From positions 27,899,446 through 27,963,445 of the forward strand of contig OY743172.1 of the NCBI GenBank assembly GCA_963555705.1: 64,000 nucleotides of DNA, written 5' to 3'. Under the pieces are notes generated by a model that saw only the letters and a program-made list of their open reading frames with translations, searched no databases and was not told the DNA's origin. Shown one piece after another: positions 1 to 10,267 of the stretch; position 1 is the stretch's first letter; the number at the start of each line of letters is the position of its first letter. The translations under genes and the position numbers were made by a program. This DNA is from Ligustrum vulgare. Lineage: Eukaryota; Streptophyta; Magnoliopsida; Lamiales; Oleaceae.

Positions 1-570
1 ATGTCGTAAATTATACACTATGGGCATATATAATTCCAACAGGAACACCGAAAATGGAGACAAAGAATACGACTCAAATGCGATTCGAGATCGCTGTCCT
101 AAAAGTACCTATGCCATCTCTCTCGAGAGAGATGCTTCGGGTTTGATGCAAATGGCTTTGGCGGATTAATCTAACCTACAAATCGATTACACTCAAAGCA
201 CAATGATTATTTAGAAGAGAAACAAGAAAACTAATGAAAAAGAGTTTTAAGTTGGTGAAAGTGATACTCACAATTTATGTGAAATAGATGGATGTGTTTT
301 TATTCTTGTTTTTTTATCAACATAACACCCATATATAATAAACAATCCACCATATAGGAAAACACATGATTCTTAGATAAAGTGTACCTTTTGGTGCCAA
401 AAAACTACCTTGGGCAGCAACCTGTCCAAACGATCACAAGCCCTAAAATCTCACCGATTTTCTCATGTTTTCGTCTCTTTACAATGCCTATTCGGATCAC
501 TTTAATTATGTACTTTCGTCCATGATTTTAATAAATATTTGAACAACCTATTTGGAAACAAATTTCCAAC
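1..570. other. No gene recognised
   Basis: AT-rich sequence with no open frame that reads like a protein on either strand. The only local structure noticed is a short palindromic stretch around 119-132 (ctctctcgagagag). Confidence 0.5.
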
Positions 571-935
571 ATGTGGTGGGAACGAAACAAGTTGGTTTTT
601 GGTGGCACCAGTTTGCCTATTGAGGCCATACAGGAGAAGGCACTTTCTCTTGCTAAAGGAGCTTAACTAATCAGGTTGGAGGAGGAAAAACTGGGGCAAC
701 CAAATACTACTAAAAAGTGGACTGCACCGAGTTTTGGGAAACAGAAACGGAATACTAAGGCAGCATTCAAATCGAGGGAGGATGCAGTAGGGTTGGGTAC
801 GATCATCTGTGATGACCTTGTAACGGTGCTTGTGACTTGGTCAATTTGTAAGATTGGCTCATTTTCTCCTAAAGACGCTTAAGCTCTTGCTATAAAAGAA
901 GGCTTGTTGATGTCCATGGAAAGTGGAGTGACGAT
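571..935 (+). pseudogene. LINE-type RNase H domain fragment
   Basis: Two neighbouring reading frames give pieces typical of the C-terminal RNase H domain of plant non-LTR retrotransposons (annotated in many plant genomes as putative ribonuclease H proteins). First comes a segment starting WWERNKLVFGG at 574, then after a stop a segment with KWTAPSFG, NTKAAFKS and VGLGTIICDD. In intact family members the second segment carries the first catalytic Asp of the domain in the NxDAA position; here that position reads NTKAA, so the residue is lost. No reverse transcriptase lies upstream, so this is a 5'-truncated, dead fragment. Seen: the motifs and the stops. Known: the family pattern. Inferred: LINE origin rather than a captured RNase H gene. 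Confidence 0.6.
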
Positions 936-944
936 CAATTGCGT

Positions 945-1500
945 CATGTCCACCACGACCACGAACACGAAAATCTCTCTTCAACTAAGACATAGCAATC
1001 TCCTTGGATGACTTCAATTTCTTCCCAGAACCTTTTGTCCTAACTGATGTTGGATCAACCATGAGTTGGGTACTCTCGCTACTCTTGCTCATAATCCTAC
1101 TAATTCCCACATCCCCTCCATCATCCACAACTTTTACCTATATTTTCAAAGTCTGAAATCCATCCATTAGTAACATGGTACGAGCATCAGTTAAAGTACC
1201 TTCGTCCACCAACTATGATTTATGATCGTTGACTACTTGACATGCCAGTAGAGAATATGTGCTTCACATATATAGGTACATAACGACTTTGTCCCACCCA
1301 GATTAGTGGTTTCCATCACATAAGCCCGACGAGCTTCGAACTCATTGGGGACTCCTACTGCCTAATGATACTCAACAGGCCATGGTATTGTTCCTTATAC
1401 AACATGGGACTCATCTTCTCTGAGAATTTATTTAGAATATGTCACAAGCAGAATCTATGAATTGTGTTGGGAAAGACCTCACCAACCGCTCTATCTAGTG
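945..1500 (-). pseudogene. FAR1/FHY3-related (MULE-derived) relic, C-terminal part
   Basis: Read on the minus strand, the right end encodes VGEVFPNTIHRFCL, the conserved stretch of the FAR1-related/MuDR transposase core that normally continues with WHI; here a stop replaces the Trp. NKFSEK follows, and near the left end comes VRTKGSGKKLKSSKE, the basic segment that normally precedes the SWIM/CCHC zinc finger at the C-terminus of FAR1-related proteins. Stops and frame changes separate the pieces, so no functional protein can be made. FAR1-related proteins are transcription factors domesticated from Mutator-like transposases; whether this copy came from a transposon or a host gene cannot be told. 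It abuts the LINE fragment on its left. Confidence 0.6.
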
Positions 1501-2293
1501 GCAGATGGAGCATGTGACGAGCTAGTTCGGCTGCTAGTGCTGGATTTTGCCGAATTTTCAGATTTTTTTTATTTGCAAAAAGGGTTGTAGCTTAATTTAA
1601 TTTGATAATATAATGGCCCAAAAATGGAAGGGGTTAAGTACATAAATACAAAACTTTAAGGACTTGTTTTTAAATATCAAGTATTTTAGAAGATATTTTA
1701 ACAAAACAAAACATATTCTTAAAATCAGGTATTTTCCGTGGAAAAGGGATAAACAAATCTCAACTATGTGCTAGGAAATGAATTTTGATATGAAAGCAAT
1801 GCAGAGTGCATCATTTATCAAATTCAAGTGCTCAAGATCAATGAATTGTAGAAGAATTTCAACAGGGGTGGGTTGGCAAAATCTAAGTCAAAATCGAGAT
1901 CTGTAGTACACAAAACATCCATAACTGCTAATTGAGACTTCAAACTGCAGTTTTTGTTTACTCTATTTTCTTTCCATACTACAAGTTTTGTATAAAATTT
2001 ACAATTTTTTTTCCATATGAATGTCGTGAAGGTATAAACTTGGTCTTTCTTCAACACTAACTTATTCGTGAAAGAACACCATTTCACTTTTAGAAGGTTA
2101 AAAGCAAAAAAGAAAACATGAAAGTGACTACATACCATATGGATTAATTCAAATCATGTTGTCCACCTCCAGCTGCTTGCTAAAATGTTTGGAAATCACA
2201 ATTGCAAGTCTGAGGTTCAGAATAGACTTCTATTATAAGCCAGTCAATATTCTGAAGCCAATCCCTTTCACAACAAGAAGTCCTTACGGTGTG
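1501..2293. other. No gene recognised
   Basis: AT-rich spacer. A 104-codon open frame on the minus strand (1824-2138) has no recognisable domain and a low-complexity composition, so it is not called as a gene. Confidence 0.5.
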
Positions 2294-2414
2294 AATTACA
2301 ATTTTGTAATCAATTACAAATGTAACTAATTAATTACGTACTATTATAACTTAATTTTATAGTACAAGTCACTCAAAATTTTATCTCTCTTTTAAAATTA
2401 ATTACATTTGTACT

Positions 2415-2690
2415 TGTAACACCCCGATTAAGAAAGCTTAAAAAAATGATATGTACTACTCATACCAACAAGGTGCACCTTCTTTTCCGAAAATCCATTG
2501 TTAGAAACTCCACAGTTAAGCGTTCTTGTCTTGGAGCAATTATGGGATGGGTGACCTCCTGGGAAGTATTCTCGGCCAGCGTGCGAGTGGGGACAAAGCA
2601 TGCTGAAAAGAGTCATGTTGGTACAGTGGGAACAGTACGCCATCATCTAACGGACGTGACAGCCCGTTAAGTGGGACTCTGGTCGTTACA
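2415..2690 (+). mobile_element. Cassandra-type TRIM LTR (5S rRNA-derived), lone copy
   Basis: A 276-bp block starts TGTAACACCCC and ends GGTCGTTACA. Inside is the 3' part of a 5S rRNA sequence: cacagttaagcg at about 2511 and gggatgggtgacctcctggg at 2553-2572, which are the internal control regions of 5S genes. LTRs with 5S-derived promoters define the Cassandra terminal-repeat retrotransposons in miniature, non-coding elements transcribed by RNA polymerase III. Directly after the LTR, two bases on, lies TGGTATCA, the start of the Met-tRNA primer site. No second LTR is seen nearby and no matching target duplication was found, so this is a 5' LTR with its internal part lost. Confidence 0.8.
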
Positions 2691-2692
2691 AA

Positions 2693-2700
2693 TGGTATCA
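2693..2700 (+). promoter_or_regulatory. Partial primer-binding site of the Cassandra element
   Basis: TGGTATCA is complementary to the 3' end of initiator Met-tRNA and lies two bases after the LTR end, the expected place. Homology to the internal domain stops here and the AT-rich array resumes. Confidence 0.6.
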
Positions 2701-3070
2701 ATTTCAATTTTGTAATCAATTACAAATGTAACTAATTAATTACTATCTTAATTTAATTGTATATTACAAGTCACTCGAAATTTCATTTTTAAAAATTAAT
2801 TGAATTAGTTGCAAATTGTAATAAATTATATTTTGTAATTAATTACAATTGTAACTTTATTTCAGTTTTGTAATCAATTACAAATTTATTTTATTAATTA
2901 CTATATTAACTTAATTATATATAACAAGTTACTCGAAAATTCATTTTTCTTTTAAAATTAATTGAATTAGTTACAAATTATTCATTAAAATTTGTAATAA
3001 TTAATGACTTAATTTCAAATTTGTAATCAATTGCAATTGTAATTAATTACACTTGTAACTTTATTTCAAT

Positions 3071-4143
3071 TTTATCTTTAATTAAAATAGTAACTAATGA
3101 ATTCGTAAAACATGATTTTTTTTTTTGACTAAAATTAATTACATTCACCTTAATTACAAATACAAATACACCTTAATTACTAGTTCCTTGAAGCCATCCT
3201 CCACTAATAGACTCCAAACTCCCACTCAATCCATCAAGAAAGACTGGATACTTCCCGAAAAAGCAAGCATAACAAAAGTTGGGCGAATCATTGCCAATGG
3301 ACTCTCTGATCTCTTCCACGCTCATCTATTCAAAATTAATCCCTTGGCATCGTATCAACTATCAACGCCACAGTAACAAGAACTTATGATTGGATGTCTT
3401 GCGATTCTCATATGGACTTCCTTCGCTCTGACTTCCTTTATAAATCTAATAATCTTTGGCGGTGCATTGGCACGGTAAGTCCATCGGAACACCAATGATT
3501 ATGTCACGAACAATTTCTCCAGCGGTGGTGAAGTGTTTTTCTGTGTGTTGATTCAACAAAGAGTTTAGAGAGAGGTGAACGATGTCGGCGATAAGATGGG
3601 TTATCTTTTGTTAAATATAAAGGCATGGGAAATTTCACAGGTAGAGAGAGATAAGTGATGTCGACGACAAAATGGGTTATATTTTATTAAATATAAAGGC
3701 ATGGAAAATTTCACATGTGATTTGGGTAACTATTTCTAATATATCTGATTTATTGTAATTTAAAAAGTAAACATGTGATGAAGCCTAATTTACCCAAAAT
3801 TGAATTTCATTTTTTGCCCAAATGCATACAATCTACAATGATTGACCCCGCTCATCAAAGACTCCAAATTCCATGCAATCCAACCCAATGTATCAAGTTT
3901 AAAATAAGGAATACCATGAAAATAGACTTTTTAATTTACCAATTCGTAAAAATACCCATAAAATCTTATACCTTTTAAAAATAGCCTTAAACATTAAAAA
4001 CTACCAAGAATACCCTTGCATATAACATTTCAACTATAGACATCATGATTTGGAAAATTCCAATTTAGTCTTTAGATAATTTTGTTTATATAATTTTAAT
4101 TGGCTTTTGATTTTTGTTCTCTCATAGTAGCACCCCCTCCATT
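3071..4143. other. Non-coding spacer before the pararetrovirus
   Basis: AT-rich sequence. Two short open frames (3125-3376 and 3775-3978) have no recognised domain. Both hold a similar phrase (gactccaaa followed by caatcca), suggesting a small dispersed duplication. The last 100 bases may belong to the viral leader just upstream of the primer site. Confidence 0.4.
3567..3720. repeat. Tandem duplication, two units of about 76 bp
   Basis: The unit begins gagagaggtgaacgatgtcg and contains atgggttat, ttaaatataaaggcatgg and aatttcaca. The second copy starts near 3643 and differs at several positions. Confidence 0.7.
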
Positions 4144-4155
4144 TGATATCAGAGC
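4144..4155 (+). promoter_or_regulatory. Viral minus-strand primer-binding site (Met-tRNA)
   Basis: TGATATCAGAGC differs by one base from the Met-tRNA primer complement TGGTATCAGAGC used by plant pararetroviruses. It precedes the first viral ORFs, the usual position at the end of the leader, and by convention marks nucleotide 1 of such genomes. Confidence 0.7.
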
Positions 4156-4262
4156 TATACAGCATGTCTAAAAGATAAATATTATATAACAAAATATAAA
4201 AATTAATACATGATATATACACCAAGATTTATAATTTTGCATACATTAACGCTACCCGATAA

Positions 4263-4863
4263 TTATAAAATAGAAATCTTGAGAACTTTAAAAGATTTAG
4301 GCAAAGATATAAGAAGAGATATATATATATATATGATCTAATAAATTTCAAAATAATAAAGGCAGATTTTATCATAAACGAAATATTAGATTTAATGCGC
4401 AATGACATACTAGAAGAATTATATAAAGATTATAGATATAGATTATCATAGAACAGATCCTCAATTAGCTAGATATCTAGACATAGAAATAAATGAAAAA
4501 TTAGACTTAATGATAGAACAAAGAAAAAATTTGATGGATCAATTAAGAGATGAAAGAAATATAAAAAGACAAGAGAAGTTAATATTAAAATCATTAGAGA
4601 AAAAAGGAGAATACTATAATAGAATTTTAAAGCAATTACCCAGAATACAAATAATTTTAGAAAATAAAGAAATAATTAATAAAGAGAAATATGATAAAAC
4701 GGGACAAATGGAAGATTATATAAAATATTATAGAGCACAACATAGAAAATTAATGACAAAATCAATTGAAGAATTTTGTGAATATCAAATAATGAATTAT
4801 AAAGAAACAAAATATGAAACAGAACTTATTGTAGAAATTGAACATATCAAAGAAAGAAATTAA
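4263..4863 (+). pseudogene. Pararetroviral ORF 1 relic
   Basis: A first small ORF upstream of the capsid region. The best open part runs 4414-4860 (ATG at 4510, 117 codons); coding-like sequence in other frames from 4263 (EILRTLKDLGKDIRRD, then ILDLMRNDILEELYKD) shows that earlier parts were frame-shifted. The protein is highly charged, rich in Lys, Glu and Ile, and likely helical. It has no domain I recognise. In tungro- and badnaviruses the first ORFs encode small proteins of poorly defined function, and this one sits in the same place. Its stop TAA shares one base with the ATG of the next ORF (taATG at 4861-4865), a coupled arrangement consistent with leaky scanning or reinitiation. Confidence 0.6.
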
Positions 4864-5230
4864 TGACAGAATTTTCAGAAATAAAATTTGAGAAACAAAT
4901 AATAGAAAATATAAGACTTCCAGTTGTATTTTATCAAATAGGAGTTAATACAATTATGTTTCAACCATTAAGCTCATGGGGAGAATCTAATGGATTTCTT
5001 AATATGCAATTAAATTGGATAAGTGCCTTTTTATGACAAACATATAAAAATATAAATTTACAAGATAAATTAGCTATTGAAGAATTACAACAGTTAAATA
5101 TACAAAATATGAATATCAAAGAAAAATTATAAAATATTCAAAATAAACTAACAATACAATTTAAAGAATTAAAATATATGATAGAAGAAGTTAAAAATAT
5201 AGATGAAGAAATTTTAAAAGAATTTCATTA
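4863..5230 (+). pseudogene. Pararetroviral ORF 2 relic
   Basis: Starts at the ATG overlapping the ORF 1 stop and would run about 122 codons, with in-frame stops near 5035 and 5129. The N-terminal half includes VVFYQIGVNTIMFQPLSSWG; the C-terminal half is rich in Lys, Glu, Leu and Ile and probably forms a coiled coil. Small second ORFs with a C-terminal coiled coil are common in this virus family and often act in virion association, but I see no specific motif, so the role is inferred from position only. Confidence 0.55.
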
Positions 5231-5289
5231 ATTAATTAAGATAAAATTGGAATAATTATAGAAAAATAGATAAGTTAAATGAGAAAATA

Positions 5290-6840
5290 AGGAAGAATGA
5301 TAATGAAAGAATTATATCAATAGAAGAAAGAATAAAAAAAATTAGAAATAAAAATAGATGATATGTATGATAGATATTTAATGTACAAAAAACTCAAACT
5401 ACTAAACCAAGAGAATAAAATGTCGATAATTGAATATATTGAAAACCTGAAAATATTAATAAAATCATTAATAAGTGATGTTCAAGAAGTAAAAAATGAA
5501 TTAAAAGAAACAAGAAATGATATAAATATGCTAAAACTTGAATACCAAGTTTTAGTGAATACTGGAGGAGCAACTATCCCAAGTTTTAATGAATACTGGA
5601 GTAGCACATATCCAGCCCTAATAGGAACTTCCAAACTAGAATTACCAGATTCAGATGAAAGTTATGCACCTTTATATAGTAAACCCCATAGACAATATTA
5701 TGATAAAATTAGGGATAAACAACCACCTAAAGGGAATAAATACATAGATAGATTTGAACAAAATAATAATTATGATAAACCTATTAATCATGGAGGAACA
5801 AAACTAGATTTAGATTGTAAAATAGATATTAAAAAATCCTTATTAACTTGGGTAGATTCAATGATATTATTCTTTCTATACAATAAAGATGATACATGGA
5901 AAAATACTGAAAGAATGATAGATTTTTTAACAGCATCTTTTGAAGGACGTGTTAGGAATTGGTGGAAAGGAATAAGTAGTGATACGAAAGCATTAATAAG
6001 AAGGAATGTACAAACATAAATAAAAAAATCAGATAAAAAAAAGTATAGAAAAGTTATTAGATTATATTGCGGTTGAATTTTTAGAAGAAAATTGGATGAG
6101 TAATGCTGAAACAGAATCAATTAGAGAGAGATAATGCAAGAATGGGATTAATAAATTTAACAATATGTGATATGTGTAAAATCAAAGAATACACTTGTGA
6201 ATTCAAAGAATACTATTATGTTCAATTCTATAGTAATGAAAATCAAGAAGTATACAGAGATATGCATTACAATAAATTACCAAGTTCATGGGGAATATAC
6301 TTTAAAATAGAATTTGAAAAATTTATTAGAGATAATCCTGGAATACCTAGAACATTAGGATCAATGATAAAATTTCTATTTGAAAGATTAGCATATATAT
6401 ATGTCAACAAAGACAACTATTAAAGAAATCAAAAAAATTAACTAGAATATATTGTGAAGATATGAAAAAACATATCCAATGGGGATGTAACATCCCCTTG
6501 AAAGGAGAAAAAATATTAAAAGGAAATATAAAAATAGAAAGTTTAAAAAATTTAGAAACATTAGGAAAAGATATATAAAACCTAAGAGAAGATATTACAA
6601 AAGAAGATATAATTCAAATAAAAAACAGAAAAAAATAAAACTTATAAGAAAGACAAAAGTCAATGCAAATGTTGGAATTGTGGAGAAATGAGACATATAA
6701 ACCCTGATTGTAACAAGAAGAAGACTAAAATATTACAAAAAGAATATCTAGAAATAGAAAGTGGACCAAGTGAAATATATGATATTGAAGAATACTATGA
6801 TCAAGAAGTCTATATAAGTAAACACATATTTAGAAAGTAA
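5290..6840 (+). pseudogene. Pararetroviral capsid (CP) region with zinc knuckle
   Basis: Frames open at 5363-6019 and 6103-6423, then pieces to about 6838. The N-terminus is helical and coiled-coil-like; next comes the core with SFEGRVRNWWKG near 5940 and YNKLPSSWG near 6270, patterns typical of caulimovirid capsid cores. A CCHC zinc knuckle, CWNCGEMRHINPDC, lies at about 6670-6711 (C-x2-C-x4-H-x4-C, all four ligands present). An acidic stretch with paired tyrosines follows. The knuckle would bind viral RNA during packaging. Breaks include stops or frameshifts near 6019, 6070 and 6570-6640. This is the most secure structural-protein call in the element. Confidence 0.75.
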
Positions 6841-7590
6841 TGAATCAAAATCAGAATAGAGAAATAGAAAACAATAATATAAATATAAAAGAATATGAAG
6901 GAATAGAAGGTTATAGATTAAAAGTAACTTTTGATAACAATAAGTTCAAAAAAATACAAAAATTATCTTTAGATTTGAAAATAGGAAAATGGGGAATATT
7001 AGACAGGATATGGAGAAGAAAGGATAGCAATAAATGAATAACATAAGATTGAAAAAGCAAAAGATGTCACAACAACTCAAGGAACCTATAAATTAAATAT
7101 TTTAACAAAAAATACAGTTAAGAATTATTAACAAAAACAAAGTGAAAATATTCAATATATTTATTTAGCAGGTATACAAATAATATTTAAATTCTTATTT
7201 AGGGAAGGAGTAGACTCACGTTTGACTGTGAGTTTACATGATGGAAGAATAATAAATCTAAAAGATAGTCATTTAGGAACAATAGAAGGAAATCTAGTAT
7301 ATAAGAAACTAATATTTACGTGTTATCCAAAATATTTGTATCTCATTGAAAGATAGAAACTTTAATGTAGTTTTAGGACTACATTTCAAGTTACACAGAA
7401 ATGATATAATGGAACCTGGAGATCAAATCATGACTATAGAATATAGAGCGTTATACACGTTTACTGACTCTAATTATGGAAATATTTACCCCAAAAAAAT
7501 CATATATTGAAATTCATAAAAAATGTAAAGATATTGGTAAAATTATAGAACCAGATAAACAAATAAATTTAGTCCCAAAAAACTATTAAC
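6840..7590 (+). pseudogene. Movement-protein-like (30K family) region
   Basis: After a 65-codon frame at 6840, the stretch at about 7155-7345 carries a pattern I associate with the core of the 30K movement proteins of pararetroviruses: IQYIYLAGIQII, then FREGVDSRL, then GTIEGNLVYKK. Such proteins carry virus through plasmodesmata. Several stops and frameshifts lie on both sides. The assignment rests on motif spacing only. It is odd that the segment lies downstream of the capsid and zinc knuckle, since described genera usually place the movement domain first. An alternative is that the motifs belong to an undescribed linker domain. Confidence 0.5.
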
Positions 7591-7609
7591 TCACTATAAC
7601 AAAAAAATA

Positions 7610-8144
7610 AAGTAGAGATAATAGAATTAAGAGAAGAAGAATACCCTAATAATAAAATAACATTCGAAGATGGAAGATTAATTAGAAGGTCAACAAGTTT
7701 ACCTAATAAAAAACAACTAGGAGAAACTGGTAATACAAGAGAAATAAAACTTCATAGAAATGCTGGAAATATGAAAATAGAAGGTGAATATATTTCAATG
7801 GAAAAGAATATGTAAAAGAATCAAATATATTAATTGACACAGGAGCTAATGAATTTCATATAGCTTCAAACAGAAATAAATTATTAATATCTCATAGAAC
7901 TAATCTGTATAGATATATAAATTTTGATGGACAAATATATATGACTGAACTTAAAGTTAAAGTACAAATAAAGATAGGAGGAATAAATCTCTTAGTATCA
8001 TGTCATGTAGATAACAGTATGGTAAATACTCATATATTATTAGGAATGAGTTTCCTAAATGAACTAAAAGATTATAGTATAAAACGTGAAGGATTATATT
8101 TTACCCATAATGATCAAACTATACTATGTAGGAAAGCTGAATAA
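7610..8144 (+). pseudogene. Retropepsin-like aspartic protease domain 1
   Basis: ILIDTGANEFH near 7830 has the catalytic D-T-G-A of retroviral-type aspartic proteases, and about 65 residues later HILLGMSFL near 8030 supplies the second conserved element (two hydrophobic residues before Gly). A frameshift or stop near 7815 separates it from the linker upstream. Such enzymes cleave the viral polyprotein and act as dimers, each chain giving one Asp. The frame ends at 8144, just before a second domain of the same type. Confidence 0.6.
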
Positions 8145-8576
8145 ATGAATAATCAGATAAGTTTTTCATTAGTTGTTTATATACATGTTATCATTGTTGA
8201 AACAAATACAACAACTTGTGCATTAATTGACACAGAAAGTGATATAACAATATTTAAAAGTTTTTTAATAAAATCATAGAATACTAATGGGAACATAAAA
8301 ATAACAGGAGTTATAGGAGAAAGTACTCAAATAATTAACAGTGCTGATAAAACCGATATAATACTTGGAAGTAAACAAATAATTGTGAACAAAATATATA
8401 GTTAAAACAAATTAGAATGTGATATATTACTAGGAAATGACTTTATACAACAATTTCAGTATTATAAACAAAATAATTACATGATCATGTTACAAACACC
8501 TTGTAGACATTTATTAAAAATACCAAGAGAATTTAGACCTTACAGAGTTCAGACAGCTCAGCGTGGTGATAGATGA
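8145..8576 (+). pseudogene. Retropepsin-like aspartic protease domain 2
   Basis: A second protease-like segment: CALIDTESDITIF near 8218 keeps the flap of hydrophobic residues and the Asp-Thr pair, but Glu stands where Gly is expected in D-T-G-S, and CDILLGNDFI near 8418 gives the second element. The altered Gly and an in-frame stop near 8278 show decay. The Gly change may have occurred after integration. Position directly before the reverse transcriptase is the usual place for the pararetroviral protease, so this may be the canonical one and domain 1 the extra. Confidence 0.55.
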
Positions 8577-8689
8577 GAGAAAAGACTCATTACACAAAAT
8601 TAAATAAAAAATAAAAATATAAGAGAAAAAAAAGTCCTAAAAAAAGGAATAGAGACAACTATAGAGAAGATCATTGAACAATTGGAAAA

Positions 8690-9440
8690 AGTTTGTGGAG
8701 AAAATCCATTATTATTTTGGAAATCATATCACCCTACAGCCAAATAGAATTAATAGAAAATGTTACCATAAGAGTAAGACCAATGATGTATAATATACAA
8801 GATACACAAGAATTTAAAACTCAAATAAAAGAATTGCTTGATCAAAACCTCGTTAGGCCTAGTAATGGACCTCATAGTAGTCCAACTTTCATGGTAATGA
8901 AACATTCCGAAAAAAAAAAAAAAAACTAGAATGGTGATAAATTATAAAGAATTAAACAAATATACCAAATTTAATGGATACTTTCTACCAAATAAAGAAT
9001 TATTAATAAACCTTGTAAAAGGAAAACAATATTATTCTAAATTTGATTGTAAATCAGGATTTTGGCAAATAAAAATGGAAGAAGATAGTATTCAATATAC
9101 AACATTTAGTACACTCCAAGGTAAATATGAATGGATGGTCATGTCATTTAGTTTAAAAAATGCACCACAAATATATTAAAGGAAGATGGATAACATATTT
9201 AGAAAATTTAATAAATTCTTAATTGTCTATGTTGATGACAATTAATATGTTCTAATAATATAGAAGAACATAGAAATTATTTAATAAAATTTATAAATGA
9301 ATGCAAAAAAGAAGGAATTGTTCTTTCAAAAAATAAAGCCATAATAGAAAAACAAGAAATTGATTTTCTTGGATTATCAATAGATAAAAAAGGAATGAAA
9401 CAACAAACCTATATATATCTAAAAAGATAGAAATTTTTTC
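8690..9440 (+). pseudogene. Pararetroviral reverse transcriptase
   Basis: Open pieces at 8693-8929 and 8931-9179 carry RT landmarks: a QIKELLDQNLVRPS fingers segment, FDCKSGFWQIKM with the first catalytic Asp, VMSFSLKNAPQIY, then YVDD near 9228 with the two catalytic Asp residues. The frame changes at a run of fifteen As ending near 8926 and again just after YVDD. DFLGLSIDKKG near 9365 marks the thumb. The enzyme would copy the pregenomic RNA into DNA using Met-tRNA as primer. The combination with the following RNase H and the lack of integrase fits Caulimoviridae. Confidence 0.85.
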
Positions 9441-9619
9441 AGATAAATTAGAATAAAAAGAACAAATGCAAAAATTCTTAGGATGTTTAAATTATGCAGA
9501 ATGATTTATTGAAAATCTTTTGAAAAAGAGACATAAAATTCAGATTTTACGCAAAAAACGAATACCAAAGGATGGAGTAATGAGCATACAGAAATTGTCA
9601 ATCACTCAAGGAAGAATGT

Positions 9620-10045
9620 AAAAATTTACCAAAATTAACATTACCAGATGAAAAAGATAATCTAATAATTAATACTGATGTCTCAGATAAATATTGGACA
9701 AAAATATTAAAAACAGATCTTAATGACATTTGCAGATATTCCAGTGGAATGTTTAATCAAGCAGAAATAAATTATACTACACATGAGAAAGAATTGTTAA
9801 CAATTATCAGAGGAATAAAAAAGTTTTCATTATTGTTATTATACAAAAAATTCATTGTTGAAACTGATAATTCTCAAGATGCAGGCTTAGTAAAAAATAA
9901 GTTACCACCAGAACCTCAATATAGAAGATTCCATAGATGGCAAGCCTATTTGGAATTTTATAATTTTGATATAATTCTTATTAAAGGTGTCAATAATTAT
10001 CTTGCATATTTTTTAAGCAGGAATATTGAATTTGTAGATGGATAA
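9620..10045 (+). pseudogene. Pararetroviral RNase H
   Basis: IINTDVSDKYW near 9670 holds the first catalytic Asp, INYTTHEKELLTI near 9768 the Glu, and FIVETDNSQ near 9850 the second Asp, followed by FHRWQAYLEFYNFDI, a signature of the RT-RNase H of plant pararetroviruses and related gypsy elements. The frame is open from 9749 to the stop at 10,043-10,045, with a frame change near 9700-9745. It removes the RNA template after reverse transcription. Its end overlaps by eight bases the ATG of the next ORF (10,038). Confidence 0.85.
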
Positions 10046-10257
10046 TATCAAAAAATCCTTGATAGATGTCAAACGGTGAATAAACTTCCTCGCAAAGGAA
10101 GCTGAAGATATAAAACTTGGAATTGAGCAACTAGCAGAGACTCTCCAAGAAAGTTTCAAGCAATTGATGGATATCTCAATTTCTGATGTGATCCGGGATA
10201 GAAGCTCAAAGGAGAAGTCAAGTCAGGGCGACGTAACCACAATCTATATAGGAAAAT
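10038..10257 (+). pseudogene. Pararetroviral last ORF, 5' part
   Basis: The ATG at 10,038 overlaps the end of the RNase H frame. After thirteen codons comes a TGA, and the same frame continues open through LAKEAEDIKLGIEQLAETLQ to a TGA at 10,255. A helical, acidic segment is predicted by eye. Ten bases after the stop, unrelated sequence begins; coding-like viral sequence resumes at 11,020. I infer that these are two parts of one last ORF, in the position of the tungrovirus P4 or caulimovirus inclusion-body gene, but I recognise no domain. Confidence 0.5.
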
Positions 10258-10267
10258 GAATAATTTT

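Larger units (their letters stand above)
2294..3070. repeat. AT-rich direct repeats, about four diverged copies
   Basis: A unit beginning with a form of ttttgtaatcaattacaaat, followed by taactaattaattac and later aagtcactcaaaa, is seen at about 2294-2414, 2701-2820 and 2861-2990, with a shorter fourth copy from about 3012. Each unit starts with a palindromic core (gtaatcaattac). The array is split between copies one and two by the Cassandra LTR at 2415-2690. Copies differ by substitutions and small indels, so the array is old. Confidence 0.7.

Noticed and set aside
2505..2600. 5S rRNA gene
   Set aside because: Only the 3' part of 5S is present and it sits inside an LTR with TGT/ACA ends; it is the 5S-derived promoter of Cassandra.
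3125..3376. 83-codon plus-strand frame
   Set aside because: No recognisable domain and flanked by AT-rich repeats; could not be supported as a gene.
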